Assembly (NCBI GenBank): GCA_002435585.1
Contig: DJDY01000203.1
Span: forward strand, 1 to 47,012
Length of the DNA stretch: 47,012 nucleotides
Direction of reading: 5' to 3'
Source of the DNA: Lachnospira sp. UBA5912
Lineage (GTDB): Bacteria > Bacillota > Clostridia > Lachnospirales > Lachnospiraceae
The translations under genes were made by a program, and so were the position numbers. Below the pieces are notes generated by a model. It worked only from the letters and a program-made list of their open reading frames with translations, did no database searches and was not told the DNA's origin. Numbering within the stretch: position 1 is the first letter of the stretch; each line of letters begins with the position of its first letter. Positions 8,080-16,542 of this stretch are shown in pieces.

Positions 8080-10794
8080 ATGAATAAACAGGGTAAAAGT
8101 CGTGTTTGGTATTATACATTGTCAGTAATAGGTGTTATCTTATACTTGGCATTAATGGCATTTGTGTCGGTTATGGTCGTAAAGCTGGTAAGCCAGAATG
8201 GTGTGTATCCATCCGGTTCAGATACAATGTATCATGTATACAGAGGCGACTATGTATACAATTCAATAAAAGAGGGCAGATGGTATCCGTTGTATGACTA
8301 TATGTGGTATAACGGCGTGGAACTTATGCGGTATTGGGCACCACTTGCGGCATATGTGATGGCTTTCTGCGAGATGTTGGCTGGTGGAGATATGCTTATA
8401 GGCTATCTTATATTTGTCGGTCTTATATGTATGCTTGGTGCAATAAGCTGGTTATATATAGGTATAAGGATGAAAAGACCATTTCTAGGTGCTTTCATAG
8501 GTCTTATATGGTTTTTCATGCCTAATAATCTGCTTGCACTGTTTGTAGAAGGCAATCTTGCAAGGTCGTTAAGCATGATATTTCTTCCAATGTTCATATA
8601 TCAGGTGTCAGAATATCTTAAGGACAGAAAAGCGGTAAGAATACCCTGTATTATAGTAAGTTTTATTCTTATAGCACTCTGTCACCTTGGTTATGCAGGA
8701 ATGGTTGCGCTTGCAATGCTTGTTTACTGCCTTGTTCATATGCTTGAGGGATATTCTAAAAGAGCTGTGGCTGACATAGTAGCAACTATCCTTATTAGCT
8801 TTATGATTATAGGTGTATGGCTTGTAGCTTCACTTAAAGGTGGTATTACTTCGCTTGATAACTCGGAAAATATGGCGAATTTCTTTCAGAAGCTGGTTGT
8901 TACACTTAATCCTTTTGACAGAATTAATACTAATAATTCACATTTTTATTTCGGACTTGCAGCGGCACTTCTTGCTGTAAGCGGAATGTTTTTCGGATAC
9001 AGAAAGTCAAGGGCAGGCTTTGTATCAGCTATAATAACACTCATATGTACGGCAACAGCCATGTATCCGGTGTTAAAGATACTTCCAGGAAGCCAGTATC
9101 TGTGGATGTTAAGATTCATATCAATAGCATTATGTATGATACTGTACAGCTTTCTTAAGTGGGATACACTTAAAAAGCCTTTAATAGTTGTATTCTGCGC
9201 TATGCTTGTTGTTGATATTATTCCATCTCTTTCGCTTATAACAGGTAGTCAGGGCGGGATTACAATATCAATATCAGACAAGGGAATAACATTTAATAAA
9301 GGTAATGATACACAGGATAATGAAAGTGCATGGGACAGGCTGGATGAACAGCAGGAGGCTGCACTTATAGCAAAGGCACAGTCTTTAACCAGGCAGAGAC
9401 TTACTCTTCTTGACGACAGCAGCTTAGGTTCAATGGGGGCCTTTCTTGTGTCGGATTGGAACAATTCTGTTCCATCAGTGTTTGGTGCCGGACGTGAGGC
9501 GGCGAATACATCAACCAACATAGTACGTATAAACAGAGCATTATCTGATGGCAATTATTATTATGTGTTTGACAGAAGCCGTGAGCTTGGAAGCGATACA
9601 GTTCTGGTTAAGCTGTCATGTATACAGAGCAATGGTTCGGCATTATATGATATGGATGTTGCTGCTAAGGCATCTGGTTATACTGTTGCCGGGGAAAATG
9701 CAGCATACAGGTTATATCATATGGATACGTATGATAACTGGGGAACCATAAGCAGTTATGATGTTATAGGCATAGGAAGTGGCATTCCTCTTCTGGCACA
9801 GTCATTTCCAGCAGTTGAAGAAACGGACTCTTATAATCTGAATGATTATACATATGAGAGATTGTCTAAATATAAAGAGGTAATACTTGATGGTTTTACT
9901 TATGATGATAAGGATAGTGCAGAGGAGCTTGTCTTAAAGCTAAGTGAGGCTGGCGTAAAGGTTGTTATATATGCAGATGGAATGCCACAGGATAAAAAGA
10001 CACATAGTCAGGAATTCTTAGGAGTTACATGTAGTGATGTTGTGTTTAATAATGGTTATCCTGATATGGATACTAAGATTGGCATGATTTATCCTGACCT
10101 GTTCCCAAAGGGATATTCAACATGGCAGACAGTATATCTTAACGGACTTGATAGCACATGGGGAAGTGTAGAAGATAATGGTCTTAGTCTTGATTTTTAT
10201 GGAACGGTAAAGAATGATAATATCATTATGTGTGGACTGAATCTTGCATATTATTATGGTGTATCAGGTGATAAGGCTGTTGGAAAGCTGCTTAGTGGCA
10301 TGATTGATGTGACAGGCACGCAGCTTCCTCAAAGAACTAATATAGAGCTTGTTATTGAACATGATGTTAATGGATTAACCATTACGTCAGGATATGATAA
10401 TGTCAACACAGGTCTTGCTTTCCATGATATATTTGTATCAGACCAGTGGCTTGGTAAGAGGAATAATCTTACCTATGTAAAAAATGGTGTGACTAAGATA
10501 ACATTTAAGGTGCCATATCTTATGCAGGGTATTATCGTGAGTGTGGCAGGTTTTATCCTGTCGGTTGTGTGGATGGTCATATTGTGCAGAGAAGAGAAAA
10601 AGAGACGTATTGCCGAATCTGAAGCTGACATGACATCGTCTTCTGAAAAGACAATAAAAACACAGGATATGCCAGAAGATAGCAATGAATCATATAAAAA
10701 AGATAAATTGAATAGCAATGACATGTTGAATAAAAAAGATATAAATAATATAGAAGAAATCGAGTTGATAGATATAGATGAAAAAAATATTTGA
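8080..10794 (+). CDS. Large PTPS-related/GT-C-like membrane protein
   Basis: A 904-residue protein with about eleven membrane segments in its first 400 residues, a large extracytoplasmic region (about 400-830), a final membrane segment at about 835-855 and a charged Asn/Asp/Lys-rich cytoplasmic tail. The first outer loop contains SDTMYHVYRGDYVYNSI, an Asp-His arrangement like that of GT-C lipid-linked sugar transferases, and the family resembles the PTPS_related membrane domain. It is probably the enzyme handling a lipid-linked sugar in the XrtG pathway; the reaction is inferred. It follows the PTPS-like gene by 33 bases and overlaps tatD by 17. Confidence 0.7.
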   Translation: MNKQGKSRVWYYTLSVIGVILYLALMAFVSVMVVKLVSQNGVYPSGSDTMYHVYRGDYVYNSIKEGRWYPLYDYMWYNGVELMRYWAPLAAYVMAFCEMLAGGDMLIGYLIFVGLICMLGAISWLYIGIRMKRPFLGAFIGLIWFFMPNNLLALFVEGNLARSLSMIFLPMFIYQVSEYLKDRKAVRIPCIIVSFILIALCHLGYAGMVALAMLVYCLVHMLEGYSKRAVADIVATILISFMIIGVWLVASLKGGITSLDNSENMANFFQKLVVTLNPFDRINTNNSHFYFGLAAALLAVSGMFFGYRKSRAGFVSAIITLICTATAMYPVLKILPGSQYLWMLRFISIALCMILYSFLKWDTLKKPLIVVFCAMLVVDIIPSLSLITGSQGGITISISDKGITFNKGNDTQDNESAWDRLDEQQEAALIAKAQSLTRQRLTLLDDSSLGSMGAFLVSDWNNSVPSVFGAGREAANTSTNIVRINRALSDGNYYYVFDRSRELGSDTVLVKLSCIQSNGSALYDMDVAAKASGYTVAGENAAYRLYHMDTYDNWGTISSYDVIGIGSGIPLLAQSFPAVEETDSYNLNDYTYERLSKYKEVILDGFTYDDKDSAEELVLKLSEAGVKVVIYADGMPQDKKTHSQEFLGVTCSDVVFNNGYPDMDTKIGMIYPDLFPKGYSTWQTVYLNGLDSTWGSVEDNGLSLDFYGTVKNDNIIMCGLNLAYYYGVSGDKAVGKLLSGMIDVTGTQLPQRTNIELVIEHDVNGLTITSGYDNVNTGLAFHDIFVSDQWLGKRNNLTYVKNGVTKITFKVPYLMQGIIVSVAGFILSVVWMVILCREEKKRRIAESEADMTSSSEKTIKTQDMPEDSNESYKKDKLNSNDMLNKKDINNIEEIELIDIDEKNI

Positions 10795-11620
10795 CACGCA
10801 TGCCCATTACGATGATGAGGCATTTGATGAAGACAGAGATGAGTTATTAACACGACTGTTAGGTGGTGACATAGGAACTATTGTGAATGTGGGAGCAAGT
10901 CTGGAAGGTTGTATAGCAAGTGTGGAGCTTGCAAAGAAATATGACAATATATATGCAGCCATAGGTGTTCATCCAGATGATTATGAAAGACTTGAGAAGG
11001 ATGAAAAACCAAAGATATCTTATGCATCGAGGAATAATGAGATGGGGATATCTGAAAATAATAGTGAAAGTTTTATGGACTGGCTTAAGAATGAAGCGCT
11101 TACTAACAAGAAGGTTGTTGCAATTGGAGAAATCGGACTTGATTATTATTATGACGAGCCGGGAAGAGAGCTTCAGAAGAAATGGTTTGCAAGGCAGTTA
11201 GAACTTGCAAGAGAGGTTAACAAACCAGTTATTATACATTCAAGAGATGCCTGCGCGGATACTATAGACATATTAAAGAGTGGACATGCCAGCGACATAG
11301 GAGGCATAATACATTGTTATTCATATTTCAGGGAAACAGTTAAGACATTTTATGATATGAATTTCTACTTTGGGATAGGTGGCGTGCTTACATTTAAGAA
11401 TGCGAAAAAGCTTGTTGAGGCAGCAGAGGTTATACCGCTTGACAGAATAGTGTTAGAGACAGACTGCCCATATCTTGCACCTGTGCCTAACAGGGGCAAA
11501 AGAAACGATAGCAGTAATATAAAGTATGTTATAGAGAGACTTGCTGATATAAAGGGCGTTACAAAGGAACAGATAGCAGATGTGACATATCAGAATGCAT
11601 GCAGAGTGTATGGACTGTAG
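10778..11620 (+). CDS. tatD: TatD family metal-dependent hydrolase/DNase
   Basis: A 280-residue TIM-barrel amidohydrolase-fold protein. Metal and active-site motifs are all present: FDTHAHYDD at the N-terminus, IGEIGLDYYYD, KPVIIHSRDA, GGIIHCYS and LETDCPYLAP. Family members act as 3'-5' exonucleases and in DNA repair. Length is slightly above the usual 255-265 because of an extra loop near residues 70-95. The start lies inside the preceding membrane-protein gene (17-base overlap) with no clear ribosome site, suggesting translational coupling. The functional link to the exosortase genes is probably only positional, since tatD-ksgA is a common Firmicutes pairing. Confidence 0.92.
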   Translation: MKKIFDTHAHYDDEAFDEDRDELLTRLLGGDIGTIVNVGASLEGCIASVELAKKYDNIYAAIGVHPDDYERLEKDEKPKISYASRNNEMGISENNSESFMDWLKNEALTNKKVVAIGEIGLDYYYDEPGRELQKKWFARQLELAREVNKPVIIHSRDACADTIDILKSGHASDIGGIIHCYSYFRETVKTFYDMNFYFGIGGVLTFKNAKKLVEAAEVIPLDRIVLETDCPYLAPVPNRGKRNDSSNIKYVIERLADIKGVTKEQIADVTYQNACRVYGL

Positions 11621-11768
11621 ACTGTATACACTTCAGACTGGTTATCTGATTGACATACTTATTCAGAAAATGTATATTTGTTGTTAAGGTTTATTATAAA
11701 ACAGTGCAGGCTGCGTTAGTAAACTGCCAATGTTTTTGCGTGATATAGGAATGGAGATAAATATATAT

Positions 11769-12656
11769 ATGAATAATAAGAATTATGATAACGTTATGCA
11801 TCTTGGAAACCCGACTAATACGATAGCAGTTCTTAACAGATATGGCTTTAATTTCCAGAAGAAATTCGGTCAGAACTTTCTTATAGATGAGAATGTTGTG
11901 CATAAGATTGTAAGGGAAGCAGGAGTTACAGAAGATGATTTCGTGCTTGAGGTAGGTCCGGGAATCGGAACTATGACACAGATTCTATGCGAGAATGCAA
12001 GAGAGGTTGTAGCTGTTGAGATAGATAAGAAGCTTATACCGATACTTACAGAGGATACACTTTCATGGTATGACAACGTGACAGTTATTAATGAAGATAT
12101 ATTAAAGCTTGATATAAAGAAACTTGCAGAAGAAAAGAATGGTGGAAAGCCTATAAAGGTAGTTGCTAATCTTCCATACTATATAACAACACCTATTATT
12201 ATGGGACTTTTTGAGAGTGGAGTTCCACTCGACAGCATAACTATCATGGTTCAGAAGGAAGTTGCTGACAGAATGCAGGTTGGACCGGGAACTAAGGATT
12301 ATGGTGCGCTTTCCCTTGCAGTGCAGTATTATGCTAAGCCAAGGATAGTACTCAATGTCCCAGCAAGCTGTTTCATGCCAAGACCTAACGTGGATTCTGC
12401 GGTAATTAAGCTTGAAAGATATGAAAAACCGCCAGTGGACGTGGCTGATGAACATCTTATGTTCCGAATAATAAGGGCATCCTTTAACCAGCGCAGGAAA
12501 ACTATGATGAACAGTGTTGGCAACAGCGGAGATGTTAACGTTTCCAAGGAAAAGCTGGCTGCGGCACTTGAAAAGTGTGGATTGCCTTTAACAGTAAGAG
12601 GTGAAGCGCTTACATTAGATCAGTTTGCACAGGTTGCGAATGCGATAGTGGAATAA
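11769..12656 (+). CDS. ksgA: 16S rRNA dimethyltransferase KsgA/RsmA
   Basis: A 295-residue enzyme that dimethylates the two adjacent adenines of the 16S rRNA 3' hairpin during 30S maturation. SAM-binding motif VLEVGPGIGTMT and the catalytic VANLPYYITTPII (NLPY) motif are present, as is the N-terminal KKFGQNFLID. ATG 11769 is chosen because ggag lies 12 bases upstream and homology begins soon after. An in-frame ATG at 11751 has its aggatag directly abutting it, and the most upstream ATG at 11730 has no ribosome site. The gene is followed by a hairpin terminator/repeat. Confidence 0.93.
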   Translation: MNNKNYDNVMHLGNPTNTIAVLNRYGFNFQKKFGQNFLIDENVVHKIVREAGVTEDDFVLEVGPGIGTMTQILCENAREVVAVEIDKKLIPILTEDTLSWYDNVTVINEDILKLDIKKLAEEKNGGKPIKVVANLPYYITTPIIMGLFESGVPLDSITIMVQKEVADRMQVGPGTKDYGALSLAVQYYAKPRIVLNVPASCFMPRPNVDSAVIKLERYEKPPVDVADEHLMFRIIRASFNQRRKTMMNSVGNSGDVNVSKEKLAAALEKCGLPLTVRGEALTLDQFAQVANAIVE

Positions 12657-12675
12657 TTCAATAAATAATATGATG

Positions 12676-12738
12676 TTGGGGTCACAAGTTTAAAAGTCAT
12701 TTCATGCAAGCATGAATGATTTTTTGACCTTTTGACCC
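12676..12738. terminator. Hairpin with CATGC-AA-GCATG core, repeat copy A
   Basis: A long imperfect hairpin: gggtca near the left end pairs with tgaccc at the right, and the centre is tcatgcaagcatga. It ends the ksgA transcript. Its reverse complement resembles 44269-44324: both share gggtcaaaaggt followed by a catgcttgcatg core. It is probably a bidirectional terminator or a dispersed repeat. Confidence 0.6.
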
Positions 12739-12770
12739 TTACATCATAATATATCAATAGACATATTTAG

Positions 12771-12817
12771 CTCCTGGCATACATAAGATTACATATCAAT
12801 CTTATATTGTCAGGAGG
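12771..12817 (+). promoter_or_regulatory. Leader hairpin that can hide the ribosome site
   Basis: ctcctg (12771-12776) pairs with caggag (12811-12816), which contains the Shine-Dalgarno of the next gene, and ataagatt (12783-12790) pairs with aatcttat (12798-12805). The inner loop is 7 nt. A folded leader would block translation of the downstream gene. Confidence 0.5.
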
Positions 12818-12823
12818 TTTTTT

Positions 12824-14032
12824 ATGGCTGATTATCAGCGGTTTGTTTCATACATATATTCTTATCCGGGAGGTGTAAGGGATAAGAATGTAGGCTTTGC
12901 CAAGGTTGAGATAAGGGCTGGCGAGATGAGGCTTAATATCAATCTTAGAGGAGTGTATACAGATACACCACAGATGTTTGGAATACATATGCTTATAGAC
13001 CGTGATGATTCGGTTCCAGGAAGATACAGGCTTATGAAGGTTGGCGATTGTATAGTAAATAATGGAATGGCATCATATGCAGGAATATTTAATGCAGGTA
13101 ATATTGATAATACAGGGTATGCTTCGTCAGACATATGTGGAATAGCTGTTGCAAACAAGGGTGACAGATATTATATGATGTTTTCTATGTGGGAGGATTA
13201 TGATATTAATCCGGATGTCATAGAATTCGCTGGAAGTGATGTAAGAAAGTATAGGATAAGTGACACTAAGGAGGATGTCAAAAAAGCCGCTGGAGAAAAC
13301 GTTGGTGCTGTGAGTAAAGAAGGCAGAGATACTGTGTATAAGATTGCGGAAAGCAAATATAGTGAAAGTCAGAATAGCAGGATTAAAGTTGTTGCATACA
13401 AGGATGGCGAAGGTGAAGCTGGTGAAATGAAAAATTCTGCATATAAGGATAGTGAAAATGAAGCTGATAAAATAAAAAAATCCGCATACAAAGATGAAAA
13501 AAATAGACATAACCCGGCGGCTGTAGCGGATAATAGCGTAAGAAAAAGTATGGAAAAGCCGGAAGAATTACATGCTATGGAATGTGTGGATAATATGGAC
13601 AATACAGACGATTCAGGCGATGCAGATAAAACGGCAGTAGTGAATACTTCTGTAAAGAAGAAATGTATGGATAGCAATGAGCACTTATATAAAAAGTTGT
13701 ACTCAAAGGCTGATTATGTGGATGCGTTTGAGGATGATTACTTTTATGATTGTATTGAAGTTACACCGCAGATGTTATCAAAGCTGCCACTTAAAGATAA
13801 GGAGATTATAAACAACAGCTTTCTGATACATGGTTATTATAACTTCCATCATCTTTTGTTTGGAAGAGTGTGTGATAATGAGAACAATACGAATTATTTC
13901 ATAGGAGTTCCCGGCATGTACTGTAACAGGGAACGGTATATGGCATCTATGTTTGGATTCAGCAACTTTAAGAAGAGCCACAGGAGTGATTATAATAATC
14001 CTTACTTTGGATACTGGTATCAGGAAATATAG
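12824..14032 (+). CDS. Conserved Lachnospiraceae protein of unknown function (DUF6128-like)
   Basis: A 402-residue soluble protein with two conserved ends and a variable middle. Residues 1-125 (from YQRFVSYIYSY) form a beta-rich domain found at the N-terminus of many Lachnospiraceae proteins, which I recall as DUF6128-like. Residues about 145-285 are a hydrophilic Lys/Asp/Glu/Asn-rich linker with imperfect repeats of AYKD. The C-terminal domain of about 110 residues ends in FGFSNFKKS and FGYWYQEI. No signal peptide or catalytic motif was seen. A strong aggagg ribosome site lies inside a hairpin. The 3' end overlaps the convergent GNAT gene by 13 bases. Confidence 0.7.
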   Translation: MADYQRFVSYIYSYPGGVRDKNVGFAKVEIRAGEMRLNINLRGVYTDTPQMFGIHMLIDRDDSVPGRYRLMKVGDCIVNNGMASYAGIFNAGNIDNTGYASSDICGIAVANKGDRYYMMFSMWEDYDINPDVIEFAGSDVRKYRISDTKEDVKKAAGENVGAVSKEGRDTVYKIAESKYSESQNSRIKVVAYKDGEGEAGEMKNSAYKDSENEADKIKKSAYKDEKNRHNPAAVADNSVRKSMEKPEELHAMECVDNMDNTDDSGDADKTAVVNTSVKKKCMDSNEHLYKKLYSKADYVDAFEDDYFYDCIEVTPQMLSKLPLKDKEIINNSFLIHGYYNFHHLLFGRVCDNENNTNYFIGVPGMYCNRERYMASMFGFSNFKKSHRSDYNNPYFGYWYQEI

Positions 14033-14562
14033 ACAAAGCGCCTGTGATCCTGCCATACACCATTTAGTCTGGCGTATGAGTGTGCTATGCCCTCATCGAT
14101 AAAGCCGAATTTCTCCATGAGATGAAGCGATGCAGAATTATCTGGGTGGATATAACACTCTGTACGGTGAAGTCCGATATCAGGAACGATATCTTCAAGG
14201 GCTGTGGCTATCATAAGGGATGCCAGCCCTTTGTTGCGATGATATTCATCTATCTTATACCCCATATTGGCAGAAGGCGATGAGCCTCTGCTTATGTGGG
14301 AGAAGGACAGTGAGCCAAGAATATAATCGGGTTCCTGTTTGTCTATCAGAAAGAATCTTGCAAATGTCATGGAGATTAATCCCTTCATCTCAGCATCAAG
14401 CATATGGCTTATAAAGTTTTCAGTGTAGAAAGAAGCTGGTTTATCTGATTCATACTTATCAAAGTCTTTGCGGTTACGATAGTAGAAGTCAAGAACATCT
14501 ATTGCGCTGTTGTGACTAAGAACTTTGAGAGAATATCTGCCAAGGTTGTATTCGAGTTTCAT
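14020..14562 (-). CDS. GNAT family N-acetyltransferase (RimJ/RimL-like)
   Basis: A 180-residue acetyltransferase. The acetyl-CoA binding region shows MGYKIDEYHRNKGLASLM (the RxxGxA-type motif), followed by PDNSASLHLMEKFGFIDEG, typical of the RimJ/RimL group that acetylates ribosomal proteins or small amines. The start at 14562 is preferred to the ATG at 14574 because gagga then lies five bases upstream. The substrate is not predictable. The ribosome-site region is imperfectly duplicated at about 14628-14656. Confidence 0.85.
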   Translation of the reverse strand: MKLEYNLGRYSLKVLSHNSAIDVLDFYYRNRKDFDKYESDKPASFYTENFISHMLDAEMKGLISMTFARFFLIDKQEPDYILGSLSFSHISRGSSPSANMGYKIDEYHRNKGLASLMIATALEDIVPDIGLHRTECYIHPDNSASLHLMEKFGFIDEGIAHSYARLNGVWQDHRRFVYIS

Positions 14563-14737
14563 GTTAATCCTCATTTCTGTACATGGTTTATGGTGATTAT
14601 TTTATGTATGTTATAACTTTGTCTCCAGTTAATCCTGATTTCCGTATATGCTTATGTTAAATGACTATGTTTTACCATGTCCGATTATTTCAATAATTAT
14701 ATTGGGTGTGTAAATCTAAATCAGCTTTATAATGAAA

Positions 14738-15322
14738 TTATTCATTGGTTTTCAGAGTTTCTTTTATGATTGTTTTTTCAGCTTTCTTTTTCTGGCGTAG
14801 TTCTTTAAAGAATGTGCTTAACATAGTAGAACATTCTTCATCACATACTCCACGTACAACTTCAGCCTGATGGTTGAATTGTGGCATATTAAGAAGATTT
14901 ATTATAGAACCTGCACACCCAGCTTTGGAATTCATAGAGCCTATGACAACGCGTGGAATACGCGCCTGTACGATGGCGCCTGCACACATCTGGCATGGCT
15001 CTAAGGTAACGTATATAGTACAGTCTTCAAGCCTCCAGTCGTTCATATAACGGCTGGCTTTTTTTATAGCAGTAATCTCAGCATGTCCGAGCGTTGTTTT
15101 ATCAGTGTTTCTTCTGTTGTACCCACGTCCTATGATTTTTCCGTCATAAACGATTATACATCCTATAGGAACTTCATCAAGCAAAGCAGCCTTTTTAGCC
15201 TGTTTGATGGCAAGCTTCATATAGTGTATGTCCTCACTGGAAAATGTAGTATTTTTATTGATATTATTGTTAATGCTCTGGCTATTGTCACAGCTGCCAT
15301 TGCAATTATCATTGTTATTCAT
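14738..15322 (-). CDS. tadA: tRNA-specific adenosine deaminase TadA
   Basis: A 194-residue deaminase that converts the wobble adenosine of tRNA-Arg(ACG) to inosine. Zinc and catalytic motifs are His80-Ala-Glu82 and Pro109-Cys110-x2-Cys113 (TLEPCQMCAGA). ARIPRVVIGS and a C-terminal Lys-rich tail also fit the family. ATG 15322 is preferred to the GTG at 15364 because gagga lies 11 bases upstream and the GTG has no ribosome site. The first 30 residues are Asn-rich and not conserved, so translation could also start nearer the deaminase domain. It reads in the same direction as the GNAT gene, 175 bases apart. Confidence 0.92.
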   Translation of the reverse strand: MNNNDNCNGSCDNSQSINNNINKNTTFSSEDIHYMKLAIKQAKKAALLDEVPIGCIIVYDGKIIGRGYNRRNTDKTTLGHAEITAIKKASRYMNDWRLEDCTIYVTLEPCQMCAGAIVQARIPRVVIGSMNSKAGCAGSIINLLNMPQFNHQAEVVRGVCDEECSTMLSTFFKELRQKKKAEKTIIKETLKTNE

Positions 15323-15601
15323 ATTATAATCAGTCCTCGTATTTATACAATGCTTTTGGAACACTTCACAAAATCATTAAACATCATAATGATTCAATTC
15401 ATGCAGCTATTATCTTATCATAATTAAAAAAGGAATTCTATAATGAGATTATTTGCCTATACTTAAAATGTAGTGAAGCAGGAGCTGAAAAAAGTTATAA
15501 GTTATATCTGATATTTTGGGGTAAAATAACAATTTTATAAGTTTTAACTTAAAAAAATAATATTTTGCAATTCATAATAAGATATAAATGCAATATATGA
15601 T

Positions 15602-15733
15602 ATGATTTCTGGCGGTAATATGCATGACAATTATCCAAAGTACGTTGTTTCTCTTGATGAACTTGATATGAGTCGAAATGGTATTAAACACCGAAATATA
15701 TGTGATTTTCTATTAGCAGAGGAATTGGGCTAA
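15602..15733 (+). pseudogene. C-terminal remnant of an AAA_14/DUF4143-type ATPase
   Basis: A 43-codon reading frame whose product contains DNYPKYVVSLDELDMSRNGI and KHRNICDFLLAEEL, the pattern I associate with the extreme C-terminus of AAA_14/DUF4143 ATP-binding proteins abundant in Lachnospiraceae. No ATPase domain or ribosome site lies upstream. The remainder of 15323-15601 is AT-rich and shows nothing else. It is best read as the tail of a deleted gene. The family assignment is from memory. Confidence 0.5.
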
Positions 15734-15748
15734 ATGGAGATTAAATGG

Positions 15749-15777
15749 TTGACGAGCAAGGTCTAATGTGTTAGACT
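15749..15777 (+). promoter_or_regulatory. Promoter with BlaI-type operator
   Basis: ttgacg (-35, 15749-15754) and tagact (-10, 15772-15777) are 17 bases apart. Between and over them is the perfect palindrome gtctaa-tgtg-ttagac (15761-15776). The dyad sits where BlaI/MecI repressors bind their own promoter, so autoregulation of the downstream repressor is likely. Confidence 0.65.
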
Positions 15778-15812
15778 AAGACTATAAGATGATTCAGAAA
15801 AGAGGTTTTACT

Positions 15813-16166
15813 ATGCAGCCAGTAATATATGAAAGTGAGTATAATTTCTGTAAAATATTATGGGAAAATGAGCCAATCAAAAGTACAGAGCTTGTAAAGC
15901 TGTGCAAGGAAAAGCTGGAGTGGAAGAAATCAACAACATACACAGTAATAAAACGTCTTAGTGAAAGAGAAATCATAAAGTCGGAAAATGCTATAGTTAC
16001 ATCACTCGTTAAGAAGGAAGAAGCACAGACTATAGAAAGTGTTAATATGGTGGATACAAGATTCGATGGTTCACTGCCAGAGTTCGTGGCAGCTTTCGTA
16101 CGTGCCAGGGGAATAACAGACGAGGAAAAACAGGCAATAATAAAGGAATTTGACTTGGACAAATAA
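15813..16166 (+). CDS. BlaI/MecI/CopY family transcriptional repressor
   Basis: A 117-residue winged-helix repressor. The DNA-binding part covers about residues 10-75 (ILWENEPIKSTELVKLCKEK, then KKSTTYTVIKRLSEREII), followed by a short C-terminal dimerisation region. ATG 15813 is preferred over 15789 because agagg lies seven bases upstream. A palindromic operator overlaps the promoter just upstream, and a BlaR1-like protease is encoded downstream, so repressor cleavage on signal is the likely control. The family usually controls beta-lactam resistance, but no beta-lactamase or PBP gene is present here; the cargo is an ABC exporter and secreted proteins. Confidence 0.88.
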   Translation: MQPVIYESEYNFCKILWENEPIKSTELVKLCKEKLEWKKSTTYTVIKRLSEREIIKSENAIVTSLVKKEEAQTIESVNMVDTRFDGSLPEFVAAFVRARGITDEEKQAIIKEFDLDK

Positions 16167-16205
16167 TTATCATAGGGGTAATGTGTTCATAAAAAGGGGT
16201 AAATT

Positions 16206-16343
16206 ATGAAGAAAGCACTGAATAAATTTAAAAAAGATTATAAATCGGCATTAGAATACATAGAGGATAATACTGATTATGGAAAGTTTAATACAAGTTA
16301 TAAGACGTTGTCCCAATATTTTCTGTATGGACTCAATGGTTAA
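16206..16343 (+). CDS. Small protein, possibly a gene interrupted by a stop
   Basis: A 45-codon frame with a good ribosome site (aggggt, eight bases before the ATG), placed 40 bases after the blaI-like gene. The product is charged and helical-looking. The same frame stays open for a further 37 codons after its TAA (to TGA at 16455-16457), reading NRDIDNADVLNKQLYDVAVF and on, which is protein-like. The gene may thus be a longer protein (about 83 residues) broken by one nonsense change. No family recognised. Confidence 0.45.
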   Translation: MKKALNKFKKDYKSALEYIEDNTDYGKFNTSYKTLSQYFLYGLNG

Positions 16344-16440
16344 AAAAATAGAGATATAGATAATGCAGACGTATTAAATAAACAGTTATATGATGTTGCT
16401 GTTTTTTGTAAAACATATAGAAAAAGTAGCTATAGGGAAT

Positions 16441-16542
16441 ATGTATATCTGCCTTGAAATAATATGGCTGGTTGCCAGAGTCGTGGTAGATTTCATATGT
16501 GCAAGGGTTGAAGTGCCTTTAATATATGGGGTGAGCATATGA
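16441..16542 (+). CDS. 33-residue hydrophobic small protein overlapping the M56 gene
   Basis: ATG 16441 is preceded by agggaat and opens a frame of 33 codons with a single hydrophobic stretch (LEIIWLVARVVVDFICARVE). It ends at TGA 16540-16542, overlapping the M56 gene start in an ATGA arrangement typical of translational coupling. It could be a coupling leader peptide, a small membrane protein, or a fragment of an older gene. No family recognised. Confidence 0.4.
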   Translation: MYICLEIIWLVARVVVDFICARVEVPLIYGVSI

